Below are positions 9,100 to 18,084 of a DNA stretch of 64,000 bases, piece by piece (position 1 is the stretch's first letter; each line of letters starts with the position of its first letter). Source of the DNA: an uncultured Clostridia bacterium (GTDB taxonomy: Bacteria > Bacillota > Clostridia > HGM11514); NCBI GenBank assembly GCA_934464705.1, contig CAKSKB010000013.1, forward strand, positions 1 to 64,000, in the 5' to 3' direction. A model generated the notes under the pieces. That model saw only the letters and a list, made by a program, of their open reading frames with translations, ran no database searches and was not told where the DNA came from. The position numbers and the translations under genes were made by a program.

Positions 9100-9170
9100 G
9101 CAGGCATAGTTTAATGGTAAAACGATAGCTTCCCAAGCTGCAGTTGCGGGTTCGATTCCCGTTGCTTGCT
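9100..9170 (+). tRNA. tRNA-Gly (anticodon CCC)
   Basis: A 71-base cloverleaf. Acceptor GCAGGCA pairs with TGCTTGC, D-stem GTTT with AAAC, anticodon loop TTCCCAA gives CCC, and T-stem GCGGG with CCCGT closes the TTCGATT loop. One A-C mismatch is at the base of the anticodon stem. No CCA is encoded. The CCC isoacceptor reads GGG only, so a separate tRNA-Gly(UCC) must exist elsewhere. Confidence 0.92.
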
Positions 9171-9182
9171 TTATCCGAAATT

Positions 9183-9230
9183 CCGCATAAATGCTGATTT
9201 TTCCAGTGTTTATGCGGGTTTTCTTTATTT
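9183..9230 (+). terminator. Terminator after tRNA-Gly
   Basis: Perfect stem ccgcataaa (9183-9191) with tttatgcgg (9209-9217), followed by a T-rich tail (ttttctttattttt). Confidence 0.85.
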
Positions 9231-9276
9231 TTCACAAGGAAAATATTGGATGAAAAATGATGAAAATTGATATTAA

Positions 9277-9298
9277 ATGTTCGCAAAATGTTCGCAAA
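9277..9298. repeat. Tandem 11-bp direct repeat downstream of tRNA-Gly
   Basis: Two head-to-tail copies of atgttcgcaaa (9277-9287 and 9288-9298) lie in the 180-base gap between the tRNA and the next gene. The purpose is unknown; it may be a protein-binding site or a leftover of an integrated element. Confidence 0.5.
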
Positions 9299-9347
9299 AT
9301 ATGGTTAATCAAAATCGAATTAATTGCTATATGGATATGCTTAATAT

Positions 9348-10007
9348 ATGAATATAAAAGAAATAGTTAAAAGGTACATATTATTTATTGTAAGTTTGTT
9401 TTTTTCTGCACTCGGGGTTGCGGTTACGAAGCATGGCGAACTTGGTGTATCTCCGATTTCATCGATTGCAAATGTGATGAGCTGTAAATACGAGGCTGTT
9501 TCGCTGGGGACATGGCTTGTAATATGGAATTGTATTCTGATTTTGGGACAGGTCGTGATTCTCAAAAAAAGCTTTAGACCGATTCAGCTGCTTCAGCTGC
9601 CGCTTTCTTTGCTTTTCGGTATTTTTACGGATATCGGAATGATTTTTGCGGATTATATATCTGTTCCGAATTACTTTGTGCGGATTTCTCTTGTTGTTTG
9701 CGGCACGGTTATACTTGCATTCGGAATAGCGCTGTCGGTCATTGCGAATGTTGTAATGAACTCAGGAGAGGCGTTTGTGAAGGCGGTTCCTGACAAATCA
9801 GGTATGAAATTCGGGAATGTAAAAATCGGGTTCGATATATGCTGCGTTGTGCTTTCGGTTGCTTTATCGCTGATATTTTTTGGCGGAAGCATTGTCGGAA
9901 CGAGAGAGGGAACAATCCTTACCGCTCTTTTTACAGGCGTGGCGGTAAAGATTTTTATAAAGATTTTTGAGAGCCCGCTCGAAAAAATTCTTACGCAGGA
10001 GGAATAG
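9348..10007 (+). CDS. YczE/YitT-like integral membrane protein
   Basis: A 219-residue protein with about five membrane segments. The opening (LFFSALGVAVTKHGELGVSP) and the later IANVVMNSGEAF stretch match the YczE/YyaS group of uncharacterised membrane proteins. Charged tail at residues 205-219. The start has only a weak upstream ribosome site. It ends 3 bases before the MATE gene, and the MATE ribosome site lies in its last codons, so the two are probably one transcript. Function unknown. Confidence 0.75.
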   Translation: MNIKEIVKRYILFIVSLFFSALGVAVTKHGELGVSPISSIANVMSCKYEAVSLGTWLVIWNCILILGQVVILKKSFRPIQLLQLPLSLLFGIFTDIGMIFADYISVPNYFVRISLVVCGTVILAFGIALSVIANVVMNSGEAFVKAVPDKSGMKFGNVKIGFDICCVVLSVALSLIFFGGSIVGTREGTILTALFTGVAVKIFIKIFESPLEKILTQEE

Positions 10008-10010
10008 GTA

Positions 10011-11342
10011 ATGGAAAGAAATTTAACTACGGGCAGTGTATTTAAAAATATCATTTATTTTTCACTGCCGTTTTTTCTCTCATATTTTTTGCAGACTCTT
10101 TACGGAATGGCGGACCTTTTTATAATCGGTCAGTTCGGAAAAGTTGCGGATATAACGGCAGTCTCGATAGGAAGCCAGGTTATGCATATGCTCACCGTCA
10201 TGATAGTGGGGCTGGCGATGGGGTCAACGGTTGTGATAAGCCGTTATGTTGGGGCTGAAAATAAAGACGGAGTTTCTGTTTCCATCGGCAATACCGTTAC
10301 GCTTTTTGCGGTTGTTTCGGCGGCAGCTACGGTTTTGCTGCTTTTGTTTGTAAACTCGATAGTTTCGGTAATGTCAACCCCGATTGAGGCGGCTTCGGGT
10401 GCCCGTGAATATCTCACAATTTGCTTTATCGGTGTGCCTTTTATAACGGCATATAATATATTAAGCTCGATTTTCAGAGGGCTTGGCGATTCGAAAAGCC
10501 CCATGTATTTTATTGCCGTTTCGTGCGCTGCAAATATTGTTCTTGATTATATTTTTATCGGTGCGCTTGATATGGGACCTGCCGGGGCGGCGCTCGGCAC
10601 AACGCTTTCGCAGACAATAAGCGTTATAATTGCGCTTATTGTTATAAAAAACAGAGATATGGGTATCCGTATTTCAAAAGCAGATTTTAAACCTGTGCGA
10701 AAAATTACAGGGCAGATTATGCGCGTCGGAATCCCGATTGCACTTCAGGACGGTTTTATACAGATTGCTTTTATTGTTATAACGGTAATTGCAAACAGAC
10801 GAGGACTTACAGATTCCGCCGCTGTAGGAATAGTTGAAAAGCTTATAGGAATTTTCTTTCTTGTTCCTTCCTCCATGCTTTCGTCGGTATCTGCCCTTGC
10901 GGCCCAGAATTTCGGTGCCGGAAAGCCGGAGCGCGCAAGGCTTACTCTTAAATATGCCGCATGCCTTGCGGTTGGGTTCGGGCTTATAGTTTCGCTTATT
11001 ACGCAGTTTGTTCCGGAGTTGCTTGTGTCGGCTTTTACGGACGACGCCGCAGTTACCGTCAGCGGAGGTCAGTATCTGAAAAGTTATGTTTGGGACTGTG
11101 CTTTTGCCGGTGCGACATTTGCTTTCAGCGGATATTTCTGTGCACTTGAAAGGTCGGAAATATCGTTTATCCATAACATTATTTCAATTTTGCTTGTGCG
11201 TATTCCCGTCGCATACTTTATGTCGGCAATGTACAAAAATTCGCTGTTTCCGATGGGGTTTGCATCACCGCTCGGGTCGCTGTTGTCGCTTTTTATATGC
11301 ATAGCGGCATATATTATTTTGAATAAGAAAAAGACGGCTTAA
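10011..11342 (+). CDS. MATE-family efflux transporter
   Basis: A 443-residue exporter with about twelve membrane segments in two similar halves. The opening MERNLTTGSVFKNIIYFSLP and the LADLFIIGQ-like block (residues 35-45, GMADLFIIGQFG) are typical of DinF/NorM-like MATE proteins, which expel cationic drugs or metabolites using Na+ or H+ gradients. AGGAGG lies 8 bases before the ATG. Substrate unknown. Confidence 0.9.
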   Translation: MERNLTTGSVFKNIIYFSLPFFLSYFLQTLYGMADLFIIGQFGKVADITAVSIGSQVMHMLTVMIVGLAMGSTVVISRYVGAENKDGVSVSIGNTVTLFAVVSAAATVLLLLFVNSIVSVMSTPIEAASGAREYLTICFIGVPFITAYNILSSIFRGLGDSKSPMYFIAVSCAANIVLDYIFIGALDMGPAGAALGTTLSQTISVIIALIVIKNRDMGIRISKADFKPVRKITGQIMRVGIPIALQDGFIQIAFIVITVIANRRGLTDSAAVGIVEKLIGIFFLVPSSMLSSVSALAAQNFGAGKPERARLTLKYAACLAVGFGLIVSLITQFVPELLVSAFTDDAAVTVSGGQYLKSYVWDCAFAGATFAFSGYFCALERSEISFIHNIISILLVRIPVAYFMSAMYKNSLFPMGFASPLGSLLSLFICIAAYIILNKKKTA

Positions 11343-11349
11343 AATTAAG

Positions 11350-11388
11350 GGGTATCTGCAGATTATTTTGCAGATACTCCTATTTTTT
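11350..11388. terminator. Two-way terminator shared by the MATE gene and psd
   Basis: Stem GTATCTGCA (11352-11360) with TGCAGATAC (11369-11377), 8-base loop, T run at 11381-11388 on the plus strand. It lies between convergent genes, and the minus-strand stop codon of psd (11363-11365) falls in the loop. Confidence 0.7.
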
Positions 11389-12172
11389 CGCCGTATTTTA
11401 CAGGTGTTTCGATATCTTTTTTTGAATTTTCAATTATATCCGGCCTTATTTCGGCAATTCCGTTTTCCAAAAGAAGAACAACGGTTGAACCGCCGAATTC
11501 AAACATTCCTTTTTCCTCGCCTCGTTTGAAATTACCGTTTATTATGCGGTTTGAAATTTTACCTACCATGAGTGCTCCGACTTCAATCTGGCACACATCA
11601 CCGAAATTATCGGTATGCAGCACGGTTACTTCTCTTGAATTTCTCGCAAAAACTTTATATTCTTCGGAAATCGGCATAACGGTATGAAATACGCCTCTGA
11701 TTTTTTTTGTTTTCCCGATGTGCCCCGAATCTATAAAACAGTATCTGTGATAATTGTGGACCGCAAGACGGAACACAAGGCACTTGCCGCCGCTGTAATC
11801 ATCGGCGCTTTCACCTATCAGTTCCTCTGCCGTGTATACGGAGCTTTTAATGCGGAACTGCGAGTCTTTGTTTATGTCATAAACCATCAGGGCGGAATCG
11901 CATGGGCTTATAAGTGAAGCGGGGGAAGAGTCGAACGGCCTTTTCACGGGGAGAATGGTTCTTGTAAAAAAGTCGTTAAACGAACGGTATGGCCTTTTTT
12001 CGTAGTCGGACATATCGATACGGTGGTTTTTTATAAACCGTTTTACATACAGCGCCGATAATCGTGTACTTAAAATTAAGCCGCCCAATTTTGTTATAGG
12101 CGGCTGCACAAGCGGTTTTAATATAATTCTGCCCGGAACTGTTTTGTATAAAAAATTCTGAATTTTTTCCAT
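11363..12172 (-). CDS. psd: Phosphatidylserine decarboxylase proenzyme
   Basis: A 269-residue membrane-associated enzyme that turns phosphatidylserine into phosphatidylethanolamine. The FGGST motif (residues about 226-230) is the self-cleavage site that makes the pyruvoyl group at the serine; the HNYHRYCF block (residues about 137-144) and SPCDS (residues about 88-92) carry other family residues. It belongs to the longer, PSD-II-like branch. Its ATG shares one base with the pssA stop (TAATG), so it is coupled to the enzyme that makes its substrate. Confidence 0.93.
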   Translation of the reverse strand: MEKIQNFLYKTVPGRIILKPLVQPPITKLGGLILSTRLSALYVKRFIKNHRIDMSDYEKRPYRSFNDFFTRTILPVKRPFDSSPASLISPCDSALMVYDINKDSQFRIKSSVYTAEELIGESADDYSGGKCLVFRLAVHNYHRYCFIDSGHIGKTKKIRGVFHTVMPISEEYKVFARNSREVTVLHTDNFGDVCQIEVGALMVGKISNRIINGNFKRGEEKGMFEFGGSTVVLLLENGIAEIRPDIIENSKKDIETPVKYGEKIGVSAK

Positions 12173-12801
12173 TATATTTTACTTCCGTATTTAATAAGGC
12201 TTAAAAACACCACAAGTCCGATAAACACCAAAACAACTTTGCCGAGCTTTGCAGGCTTTCTTATCGGGATATTAATAATAAATCCGAAGCCGAGCATGAG
12301 CATAACTATTGCCATCATGATATTGCTGTTGACAAGCCCCGTCATAACATCAATCAGCTTGAACATCGGCACAACCAGCGCGGAGGTTGTAATAGGAACA
12401 CCCCGAAAGCCGTGTGATGCCGTGTTATTATCCTTATTAACTTCCTCAAGAACATTATAGTAACCAAGCCTTATAACACCTGCGAGAACATAAAAGCAGA
12501 GTATGGATATCCCGATTACGCCGAGTTCCTTAACACCTGCGCAGTACGCAAGCACGGCAGGTGCAACGCCGAAACACACGAGGTCACAAAGAGAGTCAAT
12601 CTGAACACCGAAGCTTTTTGCGTACTTGTCACGCTTGACCTTCCTTGCAATCGAGCCGTCAAACATATCGCATATACCCGAAATCATAAGACAGATAAGC
12701 GCCGCTTTAATATTTCCGCCGAAGGACTGGAATATCCCGATAACGGAAAATATCAGCCCGACATATGTTAAAATAACGGAAGGGTTGTAATAACCTACCA
12801 T
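12172..12801 (-). CDS. pssA: CDP-diacylglycerol-serine O-phosphatidyltransferase
   Basis: A 209-residue integral membrane enzyme that joins CDP-diacylglycerol and serine to give phosphatidylserine. The CDP-alcohol phosphotransferase signature D-x2-DG-x2-AR...G-x3-D-x3-D is complete (DMFDGSIARKV, then GVQIDSLCD). The second of two nearby ATGs (12801) is chosen, because the AGGAG ribosome site lies 9 bases before it but only 3 bases before the first ATG (12807). Forms a two-gene operon with psd. Confidence 0.92.
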   Translation of the reverse strand: MVGYYNPSVILTYVGLIFSVIGIFQSFGGNIKAALICLMISGICDMFDGSIARKVKRDKYAKSFGVQIDSLCDLVCFGVAPAVLAYCAGVKELGVIGISILCFYVLAGVIRLGYYNVLEEVNKDNNTASHGFRGVPITTSALVVPMFKLIDVMTGLVNSNIMMAIVMLMLGFGFIINIPIRKPAKLGKVVLVFIGLVVFLSLIKYGSKI

Positions 12802-12833
12802 TCTCATTCGCTCCTAACAATTATTCTATTTAT

Positions 12834-12862
12834 ATAATAACACACATTTCGGAATTTTGCAA
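12834..12862 (-). promoter_or_regulatory. Promoter of pssA-psd
   Basis: On the minus strand TTGCAA (12862-12857), 17-base spacer, TATTAT (12839-12834), about 33 bases before the pssA start. Confidence 0.6.
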
Positions 12863-12890
12863 GCATAAAAACATTTTTTTATAAAACATA

Positions 12891-12920
12891 TTGAAAAATG
12901 CACCCAGTTTGTGTTAAAAT
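12891..12920 (+). promoter_or_regulatory. Promoter of the two-component system
   Basis: TTGAAA (12891-12896), 18-base spacer, TAAAAT (12915-12920). Divergent from the pssA promoter. Confidence 0.55.
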
Positions 12921-12984
12921 AAAATCATGAAATATTCACGCAGTGTTCACTTTTTGCATTTACAATTTAGATGGAGGTGCTTTT

Positions 12985-13665
12985 ATGTACAGCATACTTG
13001 TTGTTGACGACGAAACGCAAATCCGCAGGCTTATAAGAAAATACGCCGAGTTTGAAGGCTTTGCGGTTTTTGAGGCGGAAAACGGCATGCAGGCGATTGA
13101 TATGTGCCGTGAAAGCAATTACGATATAGTTATAATGGATGTGATGATGCCTGAACTTGACGGCTTTTCGGCATGCACGGAAATAAGAAAGTTCAGCTCG
13201 GTTCCCATGATTATGCTTTCGGCAAGGGGCGAGGAGTACGACAGGATTCATGGTTTTGAAAACGGGGTCGACGATTATGTGGTTAAGCCGTTTTCGCCGC
13301 GCGAACTGATGATGAGGGTTAATGCAATAATAAAAAGGTACGCCGGAAAGGAAGAGGACCTTCCCGACCACGAAACCTTTACAATAGGAAAGCTGACAGT
13401 CGATTTTACGGGAAGACTTGTATATGTTGACGGTAAAAAAGTCAATCTTTCCCCAAAGGAATATGACCTCCTTTTCTATCTTGTTAAGAACCGCAATATT
13501 GCGCTTACAAGAGAAAAACTTATAACAAATGTCTGGGGCTATGATTTTTACGGAGATGACAGAACTCTCGATACCCACATAAAGCTTCTTCGCAAAAGCC
13601 TCGGAGAGTGCAGCGATTATATTGTTACTCTGAGAGGAGTTGGATACAGATTTGAAACAGCATAA
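12985..13665 (+). CDS. OmpR/PhoB-family response regulator
   Basis: A 226-residue regulator. The receiver domain (residues 1-120) has the acidic pocket in VVDDE, the phospho-accepting Asp in DIVIMDVMMPELDG (residues about 45-58), a serine in MLSARGEEYD, and the conserved Lys in VVKPFSPREL. Residues 130-226 are a winged-helix DNA-binding domain (LSPKEYDLL, TREKLITNVWGYDF, TLDTHIKLLRKSL). The ATG at 12985 follows GGAGG by 7 bases; an upstream in-frame GTG lacks this. Overlaps the sensor kinase gene. Confidence 0.93.
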   Translation: MYSILVVDDETQIRRLIRKYAEFEGFAVFEAENGMQAIDMCRESNYDIVIMDVMMPELDGFSACTEIRKFSSVPMIMLSARGEEYDRIHGFENGVDDYVVKPFSPRELMMRVNAIIKRYAGKEEDLPDHETFTIGKLTVDFTGRLVYVDGKKVNLSPKEYDLLFYLVKNRNIALTREKLITNVWGYDFYGDDRTLDTHIKLLRKSLGECSDYIVTLRGVGYRFETA

Positions 13666-15112
13666 AAGAAGGTCGCTTCCGGTAAATAATCTTGTTTTTC
13701 TGTACCTTATCGGGTTCGTGCTTATACTGATAATGATTCTGTGGCTGCTTCAGATTGTTTTTCTTGATTATATTTATAAGGAAATCAAGGAAACCGAAAT
13801 CAAAAAGATTTCCGAAGCCGTTGCGGATAATTTTAAAAATCCGGATATTCAGAACATACTTGATTATTCCCAAAGCCAGAGGGATGTTTCGATTTCCGCA
13901 ATAGATTCTAAGGGCAGGGTCATATTGTCGAATGTTAACTTCCCGAACGATATTCTGACTTCGAGCATTAATCCGGATACATACGCAAGGCTTTACAGCG
14001 AAGCCGAAAAACAAGACGGTGCGACATATTACATTGACGATTCCATGGTTCACAGCTATAATACGGTTGACAGAATTGCAAAGGATAACCCCATAATGAA
14101 AAGGCGGAAAATGTCTGCGCTTGTATGCACAAGAGCCGTTACGGACAGCAGCGGACGGAGTCTTTTGCTGCTTGCCTACAGCTTTATTTCGCCCGTAAAT
14201 TCCACCGTTGACACTCTTAAACACGAGTTCTTTTTTATAACGGTTCTGCTCATTTTGCTTTCGGCGCTGATGGCGGTTATTATATCCAAAAAGGTTACTG
14301 CGCCGATTTCCGATATAAATAAGTCGGCGAAGGTTCTTGCAACCGGAAATTACGAAACGGTGTTTGACGGCAGCGGTTTCAGGGAAATTGAGGAACTTTC
14401 GGAAACGCTTAATCAGGCAACCGTTCAGCTTTCAAAGGTTGACAGGGTAAGCCGCGAACTTATTGCAAATGTGTCCCACGACCTCAGAACTCCGCTTACG
14501 ATGATAACGGGTTATGCGGAGGTTATGCGCGATATTCCCGGCGAGTACACTCCCGAAAATGTTCAGATTATCATTGATGAAAGCAAAAGGCTTACAAATC
14601 TTGTAAATGATGTCATGGATGTCTCGAACCTTTCTTCGGGTGCGGTTCCGGTTTCCTGTTCAAAGGTGTGTATCACAAAGACAATTACGAGGATTCTGGA
14701 GCGTTACAAAAAGCTCTGTGATCAGCAGCATTATATTATTGAGTTTGAACATTCCGGCAAAGTCGATGTTATTGCGGATGAGGGCAAAATTTCGCAGGTT
14801 ATATACAACCTTATCAATAATGCCATTCATTACTGCGGTACGGATAGAAAAATCATAATCAGGCAGACAATCGGTGCCGATGATGTCAGAATCGATGTAA
14901 TCGACCACGGAATAGGCATAAGCAAAGATGATTTGCCGTATATCTGGGACAGGTATTTTAAGTCCAAGCAAATTCATAAACGCGCGGTTGTCGGAACGGG
15001 TCTCGGACTTTCGATTGTAAAAAATATACTTGAGCTTCACGGCTGCAGCTACGGCGCCGAAAGCCATGAGGGCGAAGGCTCCGATTTCTGGTTCATACTT
15101 AAGCAATATTGA
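13652..15112 (+). CDS. Membrane sensor histidine kinase
   Basis: A 486-residue kinase. First membrane helix at residues about 12-35, an external sensing region of about 145 residues, second helix near 190-210, then HAMP, the phospho-accepting His in SHDLRTPLTMITGYAEVMRD (residues about 272-291), and the ATPase domain with NLINNAI, DHGIGISKDD and GTGLGLSIV boxes. Gene overlaps the regulator by 14 bases. A TTG at 13640 touches the ribosome site directly, so the TTG at 13652 is preferred; the spacing (12 bases) is long. Signal sensed is unknown. Confidence 0.9.
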   Translation: MKQHKRRSLPVNNLVFLYLIGFVLILIMILWLLQIVFLDYIYKEIKETEIKKISEAVADNFKNPDIQNILDYSQSQRDVSISAIDSKGRVILSNVNFPNDILTSSINPDTYARLYSEAEKQDGATYYIDDSMVHSYNTVDRIAKDNPIMKRRKMSALVCTRAVTDSSGRSLLLLAYSFISPVNSTVDTLKHEFFFITVLLILLSALMAVIISKKVTAPISDINKSAKVLATGNYETVFDGSGFREIEELSETLNQATVQLSKVDRVSRELIANVSHDLRTPLTMITGYAEVMRDIPGEYTPENVQIIIDESKRLTNLVNDVMDVSNLSSGAVPVSCSKVCITKTITRILERYKKLCDQQHYIIEFEHSGKVDVIADEGKISQVIYNLINNAIHYCGTDRKIIIRQTIGADDVRIDVIDHGIGISKDDLPYIWDRYFKSKQIHKRAVVGTGLGLSIVKNILELHGCSYGAESHEGEGSDFWFILKQY

Positions 15113-15141
15113 TAAATTACCGAAATTGTGTGATTTGACTA

Positions 15142-15170
15142 TTGACGAACCGATTGTTTTATGGTAAAAT
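15142..15170 (+). promoter_or_regulatory. Promoter of the pyr operon
   Basis: TTGACG (15142-15147), 17-base spacer, TAAAAT (15165-15170). The transcript would start about 25 bases before pyrC, leaving no room for a PyrR-type attenuator. Confidence 0.7.
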
Positions 15171-15200
15171 ATTAATATAAAATATTCAGGGGTGATATGT

Positions 15201-16460
15201 TTGACATTCGTTTTGAAAAACGCTTGGGTTTATGCTGACAATGCTTTTAAAAAACTCGATGTGTTAATTAAAGACGGTATAATTGTTGAAATTTCTCCTT
15301 CCTGCACGGGCAATTCGGTTTTTGATTTTAATAATTGTTATATTTTTCCCGGTTTCGCAGATGTTCATGTTCATCTGCGTGAGCCGGGTTTTTCTTATAA
15401 GGAAACAATCTTAACCGGTACAAAAGCCTGCGCCGCAGGAGGTTATACTCATGTTTTGACAATGCCGAATTTGAATCCGGTTCCGGATTCGTATGAGAAT
15501 TTAAAGGTTCAGCTTGATATAATCAGGCGTGACGCATGTATAAGCGTTTTGCCGTTTGCATCGATAACAAAAGGGGAAAAAGGTGAGGAACTTTCTGATT
15601 TTGAGGGACTTGCGCCGTATTGTGCCGGTTTTTCGGATGACGGCAGGGGAGTGCAGAGCGAACAGATAATGCTTGAGGCGATGAAACGGGCAAAAAAACT
15701 CGGTAAAATCATATCCGCTCACTGTGAGGACAATTCGCTTCTTTTCGGCGGATATATCCATGACGGATTATATGCAAGAGAGCACGGACATAAGGGGATT
15801 TCGTCCGAGAGCGAATGGCGGCAGATTGAACGCGACATAGCACTGGCTGAAAAAACCGGCTGTAAGTATCATGTCTGTCATATTTCGTGCCGTGAAAGCG
15901 TTGAGCTTATAAGAAGTGCGAAAAGCAGGGGTGTTGATATAACATGCGAAACGGCACCGCATTATCTTGTACTTAACGATTCACAGCTTGAAGAGGACGG
16001 GAGGTTCAAAATGAATCCCCCGATAAGAAGCGAGAGCGACCGCCTTGCGCTCATCGAGGGTATAAAAGACGGCACTCTGGATATGATAGCAACAGACCAC
16101 GCCCCTCATTCTGCGGAGGAAAAATCCAAGGGGCTTTCAGGCAGTCTTATGGGGATAAGCGGTATAGAAACGGCCTTTCCGATTCTTTATACGGAACTTG
16201 TGCGTAAAAATGTTATAACGCTTGAAAAACTGATTGAACTTTTGAATATAAATCCGCTAAGGCGCTTCGGCGCAGGCGGTGAACTGAAAACGGGAAAGCC
16301 CGCAAATCTTACTGTTTTCAATCTTGATGAACGGTATAAAATCAATTCGTCCGAATTTCTCTCGATGGGAAAGGCAACGCCGTTTGACGGGCGGGAGGTT
16401 TTCGGAAGATGTCTTTTAACCGCAGCGGACGGAAATATTGTGTGGAGGTATAATAAATGA
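15201..16460 (+). CDS. pyrC: Dihydroorotase (class I)
   Basis: A 419-residue amidohydrolase that closes carbamoyl aspartate to dihydroorotate. The metal-binding DVHVHLREPG (residues about 54-63) is intact, as are the ISAHCED block, the CHIS histidine and the ATDHAPHS aspartate/histidine (residues about 300). TTG at 15201 is preferred over the GTG at 15192 because AGGGGTGA (15188-15195) gives correct spacing only to the TTG. First gene of the seven-gene pyr operon; overlaps pyrK by 4 bases. Confidence 0.92.
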   Translation: MTFVLKNAWVYADNAFKKLDVLIKDGIIVEISPSCTGNSVFDFNNCYIFPGFADVHVHLREPGFSYKETILTGTKACAAGGYTHVLTMPNLNPVPDSYENLKVQLDIIRRDACISVLPFASITKGEKGEELSDFEGLAPYCAGFSDDGRGVQSEQIMLEAMKRAKKLGKIISAHCEDNSLLFGGYIHDGLYAREHGHKGISSESEWRQIERDIALAEKTGCKYHVCHISCRESVELIRSAKSRGVDITCETAPHYLVLNDSQLEEDGRFKMNPPIRSESDRLALIEGIKDGTLDMIATDHAPHSAEEKSKGLSGSLMGISGIETAFPILYTELVRKNVITLEKLIELLNINPLRRFGAGGELKTGKPANLTVFNLDERYKINSSEFLSMGKATPFDGREVFGRCLLTAADGNIVWRYNK

Positions 16461-17179
16461 ACCAGGTGATGCTTGAAATTAAAAGCAATCGCAGAATTGC
16501 CGAGAGAACATTTGAAACGAAGCTTTTCGGGGATATTTCGGAAATTTCATATCCAGGACAGTTTGTAAACTTCAAATTGGAAGGTTTTTTCCTGAGACGA
16601 CCGATTTCGGTCTGCGATTTTGAGGACGATAATCTTACGGTTATTTATAAGGTTGTGGGGAACGGAACCGAAAAAATGAGCACAATGAAACCGGGTGAAA
16701 AACTCGACACTCTTGTGGGTCTTGGAAACGGTTACAGGGTTGAAAATGCCGGTGAAAAGCCGCTGCTTGCAGGCGGAGGAGCCGGTGTTCCGCCGCTTTA
16801 TGCTCTGGCAAAACGGCTTAAAAATCCTACGGTTGTCATGGGCTTCAACACCGCCGATGAGATTTTTTACAAAGAAGAATTTGAAAAAATCGGGGCGAAG
16901 GTTTTTGTTTCCACTGCCGACGGGAGCGTAGGGACGCGCGGCTTTGTAACCGATGTTATAAAAAACCTCGGCGAGTTTTCCCATGTGTATGCCTGCGGTC
17001 CGGAGCCTATGCTTAAGGCGGTTTACGATATATGCCCATGCGGCGGCGAATTCAGCTTTGAAGAAAGAATGGGCTGCGGTTTCGGAGCGTGTATGGGCTG
17101 CTCGTGTAAAACCAAGTACGGTTATAAAAGAATCTGCAAAGACGGTCCGGTGCTTTCAAAGGAGGAAATAATATGGTAG
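16457..17179 (+). CDS. pyrK: Dihydroorotate dehydrogenase electron transfer subunit
   Basis: A 240-residue FAD/[2Fe-2S] protein that passes electrons from PyrD to NAD+. It has a FAD-binding barrel (FFLRRPISVCDFE, residues about 44-56), a NAD-binding domain (LLAGGGAGVPPLYAL), and four cysteines in the C-terminal cluster loop (CGFGACMGCSC, then a later RICKDGPV). The 7-base overlap with pyrD shows close coupling of the two subunits. Confidence 0.93.
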   Translation: MNQVMLEIKSNRRIAERTFETKLFGDISEISYPGQFVNFKLEGFFLRRPISVCDFEDDNLTVIYKVVGNGTEKMSTMKPGEKLDTLVGLGNGYRVENAGEKPLLAGGGAGVPPLYALAKRLKNPTVVMGFNTADEIFYKEEFEKIGAKVFVSTADGSVGTRGFVTDVIKNLGEFSHVYACGPEPMLKAVYDICPCGGEFSFEERMGCGFGACMGCSCKTKYGYKRICKDGPVLSKEEIIW

Positions 17180-18084
17180 ATTTGAGCGTGGATTTAAGCG
17201 GCGTAAAGCTTTCAAACCCGATAATTCCGGCAAGCGGCACTTTCGGGTACGGCTATGAGTTTGCACAGCTTTACGACATAAATATTCTCGGCAGCATTGC
17301 GTTTAAGGGCACGACAAAAGAACCGAGATTCGGCAATCCCACCCCGAGAATTGCGGAGTGCCGTGAGGGAATTATCAATTCTGTCGGTCTCCAGAACCCG
17401 GGAATCGAAAAGGTGATTTCGGAGGAACTTCCGAAACTTTCGCTTTTTTACAAAAAGCCCGTTATCGCAAATATAAGCGGTTTTTCGGTTGATGAATACA
17501 AGTATTGCTGCGAGAAGATAAACGCAGAAAAGCAGGTCGGGATTATCGAGGTTAACATAAGCTGCCCCAATGTTCATAACGGGGGAATGAGTTTCGGTAT
17601 GCAGCCGGACGCAGCGTACGAGGTAACAAAGGCTGTGAAGTCGGTGACGGACAAGCCGGTATATATGAAATTAAGCCCGAATGTTACCGATATAACCGAA
17701 ATCGCATCAGCCTGCGAGGAGGGCGGAGCGGACGGAATTTCACTCATCAACACCCTTATGGGTATGAGGATTGATATAAAAACGAGAAAACCTGTTATCA
17801 GGAATAAAATCGGCGGATTTTCGGGTTCTGCGGTTTTTCCGGTAGCGCTTAAAATGGTGTATCAGGTTTTTGAAACTGTTGATATTCCGATTATAGGTAT
17901 CGGCGGAATAACATCTGCGGAGGATGTAATCGAAATGATGCTTGCCGGCGCTTCGGCTGTTGAAATCGGTGCCGAAAATCTTGTTAACCCCTACTGCTGC
18001 AAGGAAATAATCGAAAAGCTGCCGCAGGTTATGAAAAAGTTGAATATTAATAAGCTTAGTGATATTATAGGAGGTGCCCACTGA
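17173..18084 (+). CDS. pyrD: Dihydroorotate dehydrogenase, class 1B catalytic subunit
   Basis: A 303-residue FMN enzyme that oxidises dihydroorotate to orotate in the cytosol. Family blocks are all present: SGTFGYGYEF (residues about 20-29), NSVGLQNPGI, NISCPNVHNGG with the active-site cysteine (residues about 128-138), KLSPNVTD, GGFSGSAVFPVAL and IGIGGI. Works with PyrK, which is encoded directly upstream. Its stop overlaps the pyrF start (TGATG). Confidence 0.94.
   Translation: MVDLSVDLSGVKLSNPIIPASGTFGYGYEFAQLYDINILGSIAFKGTTKEPRFGNPTPRIAECREGIINSVGLQNPGIEKVISEELPKLSLFYKKPVIANISGFSVDEYKYCCEKINAEKQVGIIEVNISCPNVHNGGMSFGMQPDAAYEVTKAVKSVTDKPVYMKLSPNVTDITEIASACEEGGADGISLINTLMGMRIDIKTRKPVIRNKIGGFSGSAVFPVALKMVYQVFETVDIPIIGIGGITSAEDVIEMMLAGASAVEIGAENLVNPYCCKEIIEKLPQVMKKLNINKLSDIIGGAH

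Noticed and set aside
9056..9286. Minus-strand frame containing SNGNRTRNCSLGSY
   Set aside because: This is the well-known false protein made by translating a tRNA backwards. The tRNA-Gly on the plus strand explains it.
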